Origin: Bradyrhizobium sp. DOA9
GTDB lineage: Bacteria; Pseudomonadota; Alphaproteobacteria; Rhizobiales; Xanthobacteraceae
Reading direction: 5' to 3'
Assembly (NCBI RefSeq): GCF_000617845.2
Contig: NZ_DF820425.1
Span: forward strand, 1,708,538-1,772,537
Length of the DNA: 64,000 nt
The notes below the pieces were generated by a model. The model was not told the DNA's origin. It saw only the letters and a program-made list of their open reading frames with translations, and made no database searches. This document shows, piece after piece, positions 15,601 through 23,671 of this stretch. A program made the position numbers and the translations under genes. Each line of letters opens with the position of its first letter. Within the stretch, counting starts at the first letter, position 1.

Positions 15601-16959
15601 TCACTCCGCCGCCGTCAACCGGTGCACGTTGTCCGCGATCTCCTTCGGCACCGGAGCGGTCCACGGCGCGCCGCGGCGGCGCTTGACGTCGACCTCCATC
15701 CAATAGGTCTCCCAGCCCCGCGTCGGGCCGATGCCGTCCATGGTCGCCGGGCCCTGAATGCTGCGCGCATTGGCTTCGTCGAGATGCAGCATCGGCTTCT
15801 CGCCGCCCTGGACCTTCTCGATCTCCTGCCGCAACAGGCGACGATACTGCACGATCGCCTTGTCGGATTGGCCGAGATGCTCCTTGGTGCGGTCCTGGAT
15901 CGCGCCCATCGATTCCACCGCCCACTGGTCGTGGACGTTGATGTCGTTGCCCATGCCGGTATAGGTCGCGGTCTGCTGCTCGTGCGGATCGAAACCGTAA
16001 TCGTTGGCTCTGTTCTTGCGCGAGATGTAGTCCGGCAGCTCGTAGAGCTCGAGGCGCTGGTCGCGCATCTTCTGTTTGTCGACCGGATTCGAATAGCTGG
16101 TGAAGATCGCGTACCAATAGCAGTTCTCGTCGTCGACCGGCACGTGCCATTGCGTGATCGTCATCTCCGTGCTCATGGGGATGACGAAGCCGTGCGGGAA
16201 CAGCTGGTTGGTGACGCGCACATGGGTGCGCTCCTCGTCGATCTCGCGCAGCGCAATCAGGCGCAAGCCGTATTCGGTGTGCTCGACGTTGATGATCGGG
16301 CGATCGTATTCGCGCAGGATCTTCGTCATCGGCAGGTCGCTTCCCGCCGAAGCGCCGCGAAACTGCTTGCCGTAAGCCGTCGACGTGTCCTCGTCCTCGA
16401 AGAAGCGGTGCAGATAGGAGGCGTGCGCGGGATCGATGCCGACCTCGAGCGCCTGCAGCCAGTTGCAGGCCATGTGGCCCTTGAATGCGAAGGTGTGCGT
16501 GCCGGGCGCGATGAAGCAGTCGATCTCCGGGAACGCGGGCGGGGCGCCCTCGCCGAGATAGGCCCAGAGGATGCCGCTCTTCTCCACCACGGGATAGGAG
16601 CGCTGCTTGATGTTCTGGCAGAGCTTCGAATCCTTCGGCTCGGCCGGCGTCTCGATGCACTGGCCGGTGGCGTCGAACAGCCAGCCGTGGAAGGCGCAGC
16701 GCAGACCGCCATGCTCGAGCCGGCCGAAGGCGAGGTCGGCGCCGCGATGGGCGCAGTGGCGGTCGATCAGTCCATAGCGCCCGGTCTCGTCGCGGAACAG
16801 CACCAGGTTCTCGCCGAGCAGCTTGACCGGCCGGATCGGCCGCGCGCCCTCCAGCTCGTCCACCAGCGCCGCCGGCTGCCAGTAGCTCCGCATCAGCTTC
16901 CCGCACGGATCCTTCGGCCCGGTGCGGGTGATCAGGTCGTTCTGCTCCTGGCTCATCAT
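15601..16959 (-). CDS. Rieske-type aromatic-ring oxygenase, large subunit
   Basis: A 452-residue oxygenase. The Rieske [2Fe-2S] motif is C-x-H-x17-C-x2-H, seen as HCAHRGADLAFG through LRCAFHGW near residues 68-93. The mononuclear iron site is in EVGIDPAHASYLHR, giving the D-x2-H-x4-H ligand set. The overall pattern resembles single-component phthalate 4,5-dioxygenase-type alpha subunits. No reductase gene is nearby, so electrons must come from elsewhere. Starts at 16959 and 16956 are adjacent ATGs behind AAAGGA. An IclR gene is divergent, 115 bases away. The substrate is not known. Confidence 0.9.
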   Translation of the reverse strand: MMSQEQNDLITRTGPKDPCGKLMRSYWQPAALVDELEGARPIRPVKLLGENLVLFRDETGRYGLIDRHCAHRGADLAFGRLEHGGLRCAFHGWLFDATGQCIETPAEPKDSKLCQNIKQRSYPVVEKSGILWAYLGEGAPPAFPEIDCFIAPGTHTFAFKGHMACNWLQALEVGIDPAHASYLHRFFEDEDTSTAYGKQFRGASAGSDLPMTKILREYDRPIINVEHTEYGLRLIALREIDEERTHVRVTNQLFPHGFVIPMSTEMTITQWHVPVDDENCYWYAIFTSYSNPVDKQKMRDQRLELYELPDYISRKNRANDYGFDPHEQQTATYTGMGNDINVHDQWAVESMGAIQDRTKEHLGQSDKAIVQYRRLLRQEIEKVQGGEKPMLHLDEANARSIQGPATMDGIGPTRGWETYWMEVDVKRRRGAPWTAPVPKEIADNVHRLTAAE

Positions 16960-16992
16960 GGCGGTCGCGTCCTTTTCTGGAGAAGCGGTTTG

Positions 16993-17017
16993 TTCGCCTA
17001 TTGAACGAATGGGCGAA
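16993..17017. promoter_or_regulatory. putative IclR operator
   Basis: Inverted repeat with 10-base arms TTCGCCTATT and AATGGGCGAA (nine of ten pairs match) around GAACG, in the 115-base region shared by the divergent Rieske oxygenase and IclR genes. Its place between the two start codons suits autoregulation and control of the oxygenase. Confidence 0.55.
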
Positions 17018-17074
17018 TTATGACATGAGTTGGAGCAGCAGCAAGTACTATTTTGCAGGATTGTCCCCGAGCCC

Positions 17075-17860
17075 ATGCCCAAGCTGAAGCGGAGTGAGAC
17101 TGACGAGCGGGCGACGGATTTCGTCGAGGCGCTCGACCGCGGGCTGCGCCTGCTGCAGTGCTTCGGCACCAATGCCGGCCCGATGACGCTGAGCGATCTC
17201 GCCCGCGCTGCCGATCTGCCGCGCGCCACCACGCGGCGCATGCTGTTCACGCTGCAGCGTGGCGGCTTCGTCAGCGGCGACGGCAAGCTGTTCTCGCTGA
17301 CGCCGCATGTGCTGACGCTGGCGGCGTCCTATTTGCGATCCAACCAGCTCGTCACGGTGCTGCAACCGGTGCTCGATCGCGTCGCGACGGCCGCGAATGA
17401 AATCTCCTCGCTCGCCGTGCTCGACCGCGACGAGGTCGTGTTCATCGCCCGCAGCACTCCGGCGCGCATGTTCTCCGGCGGCCTCGAGATCGGCTACCGC
17501 CTGCCGTCCTTCTGCACCTCGGTCGGCCGCGCCATGCTGGGCCAGCTCGACGATGCCGATCTTGGTGCCCGGCTGAAGACGATGAAGCGGGAGGCGCTGA
17601 CACCGCAGACGGTGACCGATCCCAAGGCGCTGCTCGCGCGCATCACAGCCGACCGGGCGAAGGGCTATTCGCTGGTCGACCGCGAGGCCGAGCCGCATTT
17701 CCGCTCGATCTCGGTCCCCGTCCGCCGCTACGACGGCGTGATCGTCGCCGCCATCAACATGGGCGCGCATGTCGATCGGGTGCCCGCGCAGGAGCTGATC
17801 GACCGCTTCCTGCCGCTGTTGCGGGACGGCGCGGAATCAGTGCGTTCGCAGCTGTTGTAA
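17075..17860 (+). CDS. IclR-family transcriptional regulator (PcaR/PobR-like)
   Basis: A 261-residue regulator with an N-terminal winged helix (FVEALDRGLRLLQCFGTNAGPMTLSDLARAADLPRATTRRML) and a C-terminal effector domain including RLPSFCTSVGRAMLG and GYSLVDREAEPHFRSISVPVR. These stretches match the PcaR/PobR/PcaU branch, whose members respond to aromatic acids and protocatechuate intermediates. The frame opens at 17030, but the family start MPKLKRSE is at 17075. It is divergent from the Rieske oxygenase and convergent with the globin gene. Confidence 0.9.
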   Translation: MPKLKRSETDERATDFVEALDRGLRLLQCFGTNAGPMTLSDLARAADLPRATTRRMLFTLQRGGFVSGDGKLFSLTPHVLTLAASYLRSNQLVTVLQPVLDRVATAANEISSLAVLDRDEVVFIARSTPARMFSGGLEIGYRLPSFCTSVGRAMLGQLDDADLGARLKTMKREALTPQTVTDPKALLARITADRAKGYSLVDREAEPHFRSISVPVRRYDGVIVAAINMGAHVDRVPAQELIDRFLPLLRDGAESVRSQLL

Positions 17861-17866
17861 CGCCGT

Positions 17867-18259
17867 CTACCGGTTGCGCATCCAGTCGGCGAGGCCCGAT
17901 ATCGCCTTGTCGAGATCCTGCCGCGCGGCGCTATCCGTGATCGTCTCCTCCATCGCACCGCGCATGCACAGCATCCAGGCGTCACGCTCGGCATCGCCAA
18001 TGGCGAAGCCGAAATGGCGCTGGCGCAGCCGCGGATGGCCTTTCTCGGGGGTATAGAGCTTTGGGCCGCCGGTCCATTCGGTGAGATAGCGCTTCAGCAC
18101 GTCCCTGATCAGGCCGAGGTCGTCCGCATGCATGGCGCGGATGATCTTTGCCTCCGGCAGCGTGTCCATGCGGTCGTAGAAGCGGTCGACGAGGGCTTCG
18201 ATCGTGGCGCTGCCGCCGATCCGCTCGAACATGGAGATTGCGGTGGTGGTGTCGGTCAT
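17867..18259 (-). CDS. truncated hemoglobin (group II)
   Basis: A 130-residue 2/2 globin. The opening MFERIGGSATIEALVDRFYDRMDTLPEAKIIRAMH, the WTGGPKLYTPEKGHPRLRQRHFGFAIG block carrying the proximal histidine (in RLRQRHFGF), and DAWMLCMRGAMEE are typical of group II truncated globins. It would bind O2 or NO in the cytoplasm. Its start is only three bases from the boxR stop on the same strand, so it is probably in the boxR transcript. A link to the O2-using benzoyl-CoA epoxidase is a reasonable inference. Confidence 0.88.
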   Translation of the reverse strand: MTDTTTAISMFERIGGSATIEALVDRFYDRMDTLPEAKIIRAMHADDLGLIRDVLKRYLTEWTGGPKLYTPEKGHPRLRQRHFGFAIGDAERDAWMLCMRGAMEETITDSAARQDLDKAISGLADWMRNR

Positions 18260-18262
18260 TCT

Positions 18263-19171
18263 CTACAGCGCCACGCTGCGCAGGCCGAAGCTGCGGGCTT
18301 CGTTCTGCAGCACCGGTCGCACCGCATCGACCAGCCGCGCGGCGGCGGCATCGACCGACAGCCCCGCGGTATCCACCACCGCGGTCGCGCGCGAATACAG
18401 CGGCTCGCGGCTGCGCAGGATGTTGCGCAGCTCCGTCATCGCCGAGCGATCGTCGGCCATCGGCCGCAGATCGCCCTGGCGGCGCACGCGCGCCATGTGC
18501 TCCTCGGGCTCGGCCTTCAGCCAGATCGTGTAGAACGAGCTCAGGACTTGGTCGAAGGTCAGGGGCTCGGAGACGATGCCGCCGCCGGTTGCCAGCACCA
18601 TCAGCTCGTTGCGCGCGAGCAGCTGTTGCAGCGCCGCCTGCTCCATACGGCGAAAGCCCTCCTGGCCGTACAGCGCGATGATCTCGGCGACCGAGAGCCC
18701 GTTCTGCTGCTCGACCTCCTTGTTGAGCTCGACGAAGCTCCAGCCGATCTTCTTCGCCAGCATCCGCCCAAGCGTCGACTTGCCGGCGCCGCGCAGGCCG
18801 ATCAGCGCGATGCCGCAGAATGGCGCGCGTCGCGGCGCGGAGGCGCTGCCGCCGGTGAGCAGATCTTTTGCCTGCGCGATCTGGCTGGGGGTCGCCTTGC
18901 GCAGGAGATCGCGGAACATCTGCCAGTCCGGGGTGGGATCGGCGCTGGGCAACAGATCTTCGAGATGCGCGCCCATCGCGTCGGAGACGCGGCGCAGCAG
19001 CACGATCGAGACATTGCCCTTGCCGCTCTCGAGCTGCGCGATGTAGCGCTCCGAGATTCCCGACACCTTGGCGAGCACTTTGCGCGACATGCCGCGCAGC
19101 GCGCGCATGGTGCGGACACGCTGGCCGAGCTGTTCGAGGAAGCCGGATTCGGCGTCGGGACTTTCGGTCAT
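18263..19171 (-). CDS. boxR: BoxR/BzdR-type regulator with shikimate-kinase-like domain
   Basis: A 302-residue repressor. Residues about 15-75 form an XRE helix-turn-helix (LGQRVRTMRALRGMSRKVLAKVSGISERYIAQLESGKGNVS). The C-terminal half is a shikimate-kinase fold with P-loop GLRGAGKST and ELNKEVEQQNGLSVAEI. This fusion is the hallmark of BzdR and BoxR, which release DNA when benzoyl-CoA binds the kinase-like domain (established for those proteins). It is divergent from the benzoate-CoA ligase gene. Putative operators are at 9540, 19207, 21779 and 21831. Confidence 0.94.
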   Translation of the reverse strand: MTESPDAESGFLEQLGQRVRTMRALRGMSRKVLAKVSGISERYIAQLESGKGNVSIVLLRRVSDAMGAHLEDLLPSADPTPDWQMFRDLLRKATPSQIAQAKDLLTGGSASAPRRAPFCGIALIGLRGAGKSTLGRMLAKKIGWSFVELNKEVEQQNGLSVAEIIALYGQEGFRRMEQAALQQLLARNELMVLATGGGIVSEPLTFDQVLSSFYTIWLKAEPEEHMARVRRQGDLRPMADDRSAMTELRNILRSREPLYSRATAVVDTAGLSVDAAAARLVDAVRPVLQNEARSFGLRSVAL

Positions 19172-19206
19172 GAGCCTTCTTTACAGATGTCCTGCGGCGC
19201 GTTTTA

Positions 19207-19222
19207 ATGAAACATAGTGCCT
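19207..19222. promoter_or_regulatory. putative BoxR operator in the boxR/bclA region
   Basis: ATGAA-ACATAG-TGCCT, a one-mismatch-per-arm version of the ATGMA-N6-TGCAT motif seen before livH and boxC. It sits in the 115-base divergent region and could control both genes. It is the weakest match of the four sites. Confidence 0.5.
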
Positions 19223-19286
19223 GCTGGCATTGACAGCAAGCCGCCGTGGTGTCTTTCTATGAATTATAATTCTAAATTCGGGGGAG

Positions 19287-20834
19287 ATGTCCGTGAGCGA
19301 GGGATCCTACAACGCGGTGACCTGGCTGCTCGACCGTAACGTCGAGGCGGGCCGCGGCAGCAAGCTCGCCTTCGACGACACCGTCTCGCGGCTCACCTAT
19401 GGCGAGCTCCAGCAACAGACAAGGCGCGCCGCCAACATGCTGCGCCGATTAGGGGTCCGCCGCGAGGAGCGCGTGGCGATGATCATGCTGGACACGGTCG
19501 ATTTCCCGATCGTGTTCCTGGGCGCGATCCGTGCCGGCATCGTGCCGGTGCCGCTGAACACGCTGCTGACCGCGGACCAATACGCCTACATCCTCGCCGA
19601 CTGCCGCGCGCGCGTGCTGTTCGTGTCCGAAGCGCTCTATCCCGTCATCAAGGACGTCGTCGGCCGCATGCCGGACCTCGAGCATGTCGTCGTCTCCGGC
19701 GCCAAGCAGAACGGCCACAAGCAGCTCACTGAGGAGCTCGCCGGCGAGAGCGACCAGTTCACCACCGCCGCGACGCATCCGGACGAGCCGGCGTTCTGGC
19801 TCTATTCGTCCGGCTCGACCGGCATGCCCAAGGGCGTGCGCCACATCCATTCCAATCTGCAGGCGACCGCCGACACCTATGCCAGCCAAGTGCTCGGCAT
19901 CCGCGAGAGCGATGTGTGTCTGTCCGCGGCGAAATTGTTCTTCGCCTATGGCCTCGGCAATGCGCTGACCTTCCCGATGTCGGTCGGCGCCAGCGTCATC
20001 CTCAACAGCGAGCGGCCGACGCCGGCGCGCATGTTCGACCTGATGAACCGCTACAACCCCTCGATCTTCTACGGCGTGCCGACCCTGTTCGCGTCGATGC
20101 TCAACGACGAGACGATGAAGAGCGAGCGCTGCGGCAAGGCTTTGCGCATCTGCACCTCCGCCGGCGAGGCGCTGCCGGAATCCGTCGGCCACAGCTGGAA
20201 GAAGCGCTTCGGTGTCGACATTCTCGACGGCGTCGGCTCGACCGAGCTGTTGCACATCTTCCTGTCGAACGCACCGGGCGACATCAAGTACGGCTCCTCC
20301 GGCAAGCCGGTGCCGGGCTATGCGGTGCGGCTCGTCAACGAAGCCGGGCAGGACGTCGCCGACGGCGAGGTCGGCGAGCTGCTGGTCGATGCGCCCTCGG
20401 CCGGCGAGGGCTACTGGAACCAGCGTCACAAGAGCCGCCGCACCTTCGAGGGGCCGTGGACCCGCACCGGCGACAAATACATCCGCGACGCCGAGGGCCG
20501 CTACACCTTCTGCGGCCGCGCCGACGACATGTTCAAGGTCTCCGGCATCTGGGTCTCGCCATTCGAGGTGGAGAGCGCGCTGATCACGCATCCGGCGGTG
20601 CTGGAAGCTGCCGTCGTGCCCGAGGCCGATCCGGAAGGACTGTTGAAGCCCAAGGCCTTCGTCGTGCTGCGCCCCGGGGCCAAGACGACGGATTTGCAGG
20701 AGATGCTCAAGGAGCACGTCAAACAGAAGATCGGCCCCTGGAAATATCCGCGCTGGATCGACGTGGTGGACTCGCTGCCGAAGACCGCGACCGGAAAGAT
20801 CCAGCGATTCAAGTTGCGGGAAGGGGCGCATTAA
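19287..20834 (+). CDS. bclA: benzoate-CoA ligase
   Basis: A 515-residue acyl-adenylating enzyme. The AMP-binding motif YSSGSTGMPKGVRHIHSN is near residues 172-189, followed by GVGSTELLHIFLSN and the hinge and C-terminal lysine region KYPRWIDVVDSLPKTATGKIQRFKL. It fits benzoate- and hydroxybenzoate-CoA ligases and would convert benzoate, ATP and CoA into benzoyl-CoA, the first box-pathway step. The ATG at 19287 directly abuts the GGGGGAG ribosome site, so the in-frame GTG at 19293 may be the real start. It is divergent from boxR. Confidence 0.92.
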   Translation: MSVSEGSYNAVTWLLDRNVEAGRGSKLAFDDTVSRLTYGELQQQTRRAANMLRRLGVRREERVAMIMLDTVDFPIVFLGAIRAGIVPVPLNTLLTADQYAYILADCRARVLFVSEALYPVIKDVVGRMPDLEHVVVSGAKQNGHKQLTEELAGESDQFTTAATHPDEPAFWLYSSGSTGMPKGVRHIHSNLQATADTYASQVLGIRESDVCLSAAKLFFAYGLGNALTFPMSVGASVILNSERPTPARMFDLMNRYNPSIFYGVPTLFASMLNDETMKSERCGKALRICTSAGEALPESVGHSWKKRFGVDILDGVGSTELLHIFLSNAPGDIKYGSSGKPVPGYAVRLVNEAGQDVADGEVGELLVDAPSAGEGYWNQRHKSRRTFEGPWTRTGDKYIRDAEGRYTFCGRADDMFKVSGIWVSPFEVESALITHPAVLEAAVVPEADPEGLLKPKAFVVLRPGAKTTDLQEMLKEHVKQKIGPWKYPRWIDVVDSLPKTATGKIQRFKLREGAH

Positions 20835-20841
20835 CAGCAGC

Positions 20842-20926
20842 CGTCATGGCCGGGCTTGACCCGGCCATCCACGTGCATCCGCGTCTGGAAAAGGCGTGGA
20901 TGCCCGGGTCGAGCCCGGGCATGACG
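20842..20926. repeat. intergenic palindromic repeat between bclA and hydrolase
   Basis: Two 32-base arms (20842-20873 and 20895-20926) pair with few mismatches, beginning CGTCATGGCCGGGCTTGACC. It is the same family as 9223-9290 and would form a large hairpin in the bclA transcript, between two genes of the box cluster. Confidence 0.85.
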
Positions 20927-20948
20927 ACGGAGAGAGAAGAGTGACATC

Positions 20949-21761
20949 ATGACCAACCTCACCCCCACCGGCTTCCTCGACATCGGCGGCGCCAGCCTCG
21001 AATACAAATGGCTCGCGCCGCCAGTCCCGGACGCGCCCACCATCGTGATGCTGCATGAAGGCCTCGGCTCGGTCGGCCTCTGGGGCGACTTCCCGGAGAA
21101 GCTGCAGCAGGCCACGGGCGCCGGCATCTTCGTCTACTCGCGCGCAGGCTACGGCCAGTCCAGCCCGGTCGCGCTGCCGCGGCCGCTCGACTACATGCAT
21201 CACGAGGCCCTGGGTGTGCTGCCGAAGCTGCTCGACATGATCGGCTTCAAGCGTGGTCTTCTGCTCGGCCATTCCGACGGCGCCTCGATCGCCACCATCT
21301 ATGCCGGTGCGCATCAGGATCATCGCCTCAACGGCCTCGTGCTGATCGCGCCGCATTTCATCGTCGAGGACATCTCGATCACATCGATCGCCGCGATCAA
21401 GACCACGTTCGAGACCACGGACCTCAGGTCAAAGCTCGCGCGCTGGCACAAGGACGTCGACAATGCCTTCCATGGCTGGAACGGCGCCTGGCTCGATCCG
21501 AAATTCCGCGATTGGGATATCTCCGAATACCTCGCCTATATCCGCGTGCCCGTCATGATCGTGCAGGGCGCAGACGATCAATACGGCACGCTGCGCCAGG
21601 CCGAGATCGCGCAGGAGGAATGCTACTGCCCGGTCGACCTGAAGATCATCGCCGGCGCGGCGCATTCCCCGCATCGCGAGGCCCCCGGGCCCACCCTCGA
21701 TGCCATCACGCCGTTCGCAAAGGCCGCCCTGCGGGACGATCCGGGGCTCCAGGCCGCATGA
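20949..21761 (+). CDS. alpha/beta hydrolase of the box cluster
   Basis: A 270-residue alpha/beta hydrolase. The oxyanion motif is HEGLGSVGLWGDFP, the nucleophile elbow GHSDGAS has the serine, VQGADDQYG is the acid region and AGAAHSPH the histidine. Hydrolases of this type are often found in box clusters, where a thioesterase or enol-lactone type role has been suggested. The start at 20949 is behind GAAGAG. It lies between bclA and boxC on the same strand. Confidence 0.85.
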   Translation: MTNLTPTGFLDIGGASLEYKWLAPPVPDAPTIVMLHEGLGSVGLWGDFPEKLQQATGAGIFVYSRAGYGQSSPVALPRPLDYMHHEALGVLPKLLDMIGFKRGLLLGHSDGASIATIYAGAHQDHRLNGLVLIAPHFIVEDISITSIAAIKTTFETTDLRSKLARWHKDVDNAFHGWNGAWLDPKFRDWDISEYLAYIRVPVMIVQGADDQYGTLRQAEIAQEECYCPVDLKIIAGAAHSPHREAPGPTLDAITPFAKAALRDDPGLQAA

Positions 21762-21778
21762 GGCGCCTGCGCGCTTAG

Positions 21779-21794
21779 ATGAAGCAAAGTGCAT
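21779..21794. promoter_or_regulatory. putative BoxR operator 1 before boxC
   Basis: ATGAA-GCAAAG-TGCAT, sharing the spacer core CAAAG with the site before livH (9540). It lies 92 bases before the boxC start codon and 52 bases from the second site (centre to centre). Confidence 0.6.
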
Positions 21795-21825
21795 ATGAAT
21801 CCGAGATTCAGACTGGACTAACCTA

Positions 21826-21851
21826 GTTAGATGCACTATTGTGCATCTAAC
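21826..21851. promoter_or_regulatory. putative BoxR operator 2 before boxC, perfect palindrome
   Basis: Perfect 11-base arms GTTAGATGCAC and GTGCATCTAAC around TATT. The core ATGCA-CTATTG-TGCAT spans 21831-21846. It ends 34 bases before the boxC start, where a repressor would block transcription. A further TGCA lies at 21860. Confidence 0.7.
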
Positions 21852-21885
21852 GCTCCAAATGCATAACGAACGTCAAGGGTGGCTC

Positions 21886-23574
21886 ATGGCCGGGGAAGAT
21901 CGGCGCCTCGCAGGCGGCGCGACATTCATCGATTTCCAGACCGAACCGTCCCGCTACAAGCATTGGAAGCTCGCGGTCGAGGGCGACGTCGCGACGCTGA
22001 CCATGGACGTCGACGAGAATGGCGGCCTGTTCGAGGGCTACCAGCTCAAGCTCAATTCCTACGATCTCGGCGTCGACATCGAGCTCGCCGACGCGATCCA
22101 GCGCCTGCGCTTCGAGCATCCGCAAGTGAAGGTCGTGGTGCTGCGCTCGGCCAAGAACCGTGTGTTCTGCGCCGGCGCCAACATCCGCATGCTGGCGGGG
22201 TCGACGCACGCCCACAAGGTGAACTTCTGCAAGTTCACCAACGAGACCCGCAACGGCATGGAAGATTCGTCGGAGAATTCCGGCCAGCGCTTCATCACCG
22301 TCGTGAACGGCTCCGCCGCCGGCGGCGGCTATGAGCTGGCGCTCGCAACCGATCACATCATCCTCGCCGACGACGGCTCGTCCGCCGTGGCGCTGCCCGA
22401 GGTGCCGCTGCTCGCGGTGCTGCCCGGCACCGGCGGCCTCACGCGCGTGGTCGACAAGCGCAAGGTGCGGCGCGATCACGCCGATGTCTTCTGCACCATC
22501 GAGGAGGGCGTGAAGGGCAAGCGCGCCGTGCAATGGCGCCTCGTCGACGAGATCGCGCCGAACTCCAAGCTCGAGACCAGGATCGCCGAGCGCGCCAAGG
22601 AGTTCGCGGCCGCTTCGAAACGCAAGGGCAGCGGCAAGGGTATCGCGCTGACGCCGCTCAAGCGCTTGATCGACGAGACCAGCATCCGCTACGGCTTCGT
22701 CACCGTCGACATCGATCGCACCGCCCGCATCGCCACCATCTCGATCAAGGCGCCGGAGGCCGCGCCGCCCGCCGACATCGACGGCATGATGGCGCAAGGC
22801 GCCTCGTTCTGGCCGCTGCAAGTGGCGCGCGAGCTCGACGACGCCATCCTGCACTTACGCATCAACGAGCTCGAGATCGCGATGCTGGTGTTCAAGAGCC
22901 ATGGCGACCGCGCCCATGTGCTCGCCAGCGATGCCTTCCTCGAAGCCAACAAGGCGCATTGGCTGGTCAACGAGATCAGGCATTACTGGAAGCGCGTGCT
23001 CAAGCGCGTCGACGTCACCTCGCGCACGTTGGTGGCGCTGGTCGAGCCCGGCTCCTGTTTTGCCGGCACGCTGGCCGAGCTCGTCTTCGCCGCCGACCGC
23101 TCCTACATGCTGATCGGCACCCGCCAGGGCGACAATCGTCCGCCGCCGTCGATCGAGCTGTCGGCGATGAATTTCGGCCCGTACCCGATGAGCCACGGCC
23201 TGACGCGGCTGGAGTCGCGCTTCCAGGCCGATCCGTCCGACCTGGAGCGTGCAGAAGCGACGCTCGGCACCAGCCTCGACGCCGAGCAGGCCGAAGAGCT
23301 CGGCCTCGTCACCTTCGCGCTCGACGACATCGATTGGGACGACGAGGTCCGCGTGTTCCTGGAGGAGCGCGCCAGCTTCTCGCCCGACAGCCTCACCGGC
23401 ATGGAAGCGAGCCTGCGCTTCGTCGGCCCCGAGACGATGGAATCGAAGATCTTCGCCCGCCTCACCGCCTGGCAGAACTGGATCTTCCAGCGCCCGAACG
23501 CGGTCGGAGAGGAAGGCGCGCTGCGCCGCTACGGCAGCGGCCAGAAGCCGAAATTCGATATGACGCGGGTTTAG
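21886..23574 (+). CDS. boxC: 2,3-epoxybenzoyl-CoA dihydrolase (BoxC)
   Basis: A 562-residue member of the crotonase superfamily with two homologous halves. The first half has the CoA/oxyanion elements FCAGANIRML and NGSAAGGGYELALA; the second has the degenerate SCFAGTLAELVFAADRSYM. This matches BoxC, which opens the 2,3-epoxide of benzoyl-CoA and releases formate, giving 3,4-dehydroadipyl-CoA semialdehyde. The frame can open at 21841 (GTG) or 21859, but both fall in or next to the operator; the AAGGGTGG site is spaced for 21886. boxB follows after 97 bases. Confidence 0.94.
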   Translation: MAGEDRRLAGGATFIDFQTEPSRYKHWKLAVEGDVATLTMDVDENGGLFEGYQLKLNSYDLGVDIELADAIQRLRFEHPQVKVVVLRSAKNRVFCAGANIRMLAGSTHAHKVNFCKFTNETRNGMEDSSENSGQRFITVVNGSAAGGGYELALATDHIILADDGSSAVALPEVPLLAVLPGTGGLTRVVDKRKVRRDHADVFCTIEEGVKGKRAVQWRLVDEIAPNSKLETRIAERAKEFAAASKRKGSGKGIALTPLKRLIDETSIRYGFVTVDIDRTARIATISIKAPEAAPPADIDGMMAQGASFWPLQVARELDDAILHLRINELEIAMLVFKSHGDRAHVLASDAFLEANKAHWLVNEIRHYWKRVLKRVDVTSRTLVALVEPGSCFAGTLAELVFAADRSYMLIGTRQGDNRPPPSIELSAMNFGPYPMSHGLTRLESRFQADPSDLERAEATLGTSLDAEQAEELGLVTFALDDIDWDDEVRVFLEERASFSPDSLTGMEASLRFVGPETMESKIFARLTAWQNWIFQRPNAVGEEGALRRYGSGQKPKFDMTRV

Positions 23575-23575
23575 G

Positions 23576-23632
23576 GCGAATGGGGAGTGGCGAATAGCGA
23601 ATAGGGATATCCATTCGCTACTCGCCATTCGC
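23576..23632. repeat. short palindromic repeat between boxC and boxB
   Basis: Arms GGCGAATAGCGAAT (23589-23602) and ATTCGCTACTCGCC (23613-23626) with outer pairs GCGAATG and CATTCGC. The units CGAATAG and CGCTACTCGC repeat. It could form a hairpin that processes or stabilises the boxCB message. Confidence 0.75.
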
Positions 23633-23671
23633 TACTCGCGTACTTCAACCAGTCCCACACGGGAGGTCCCC

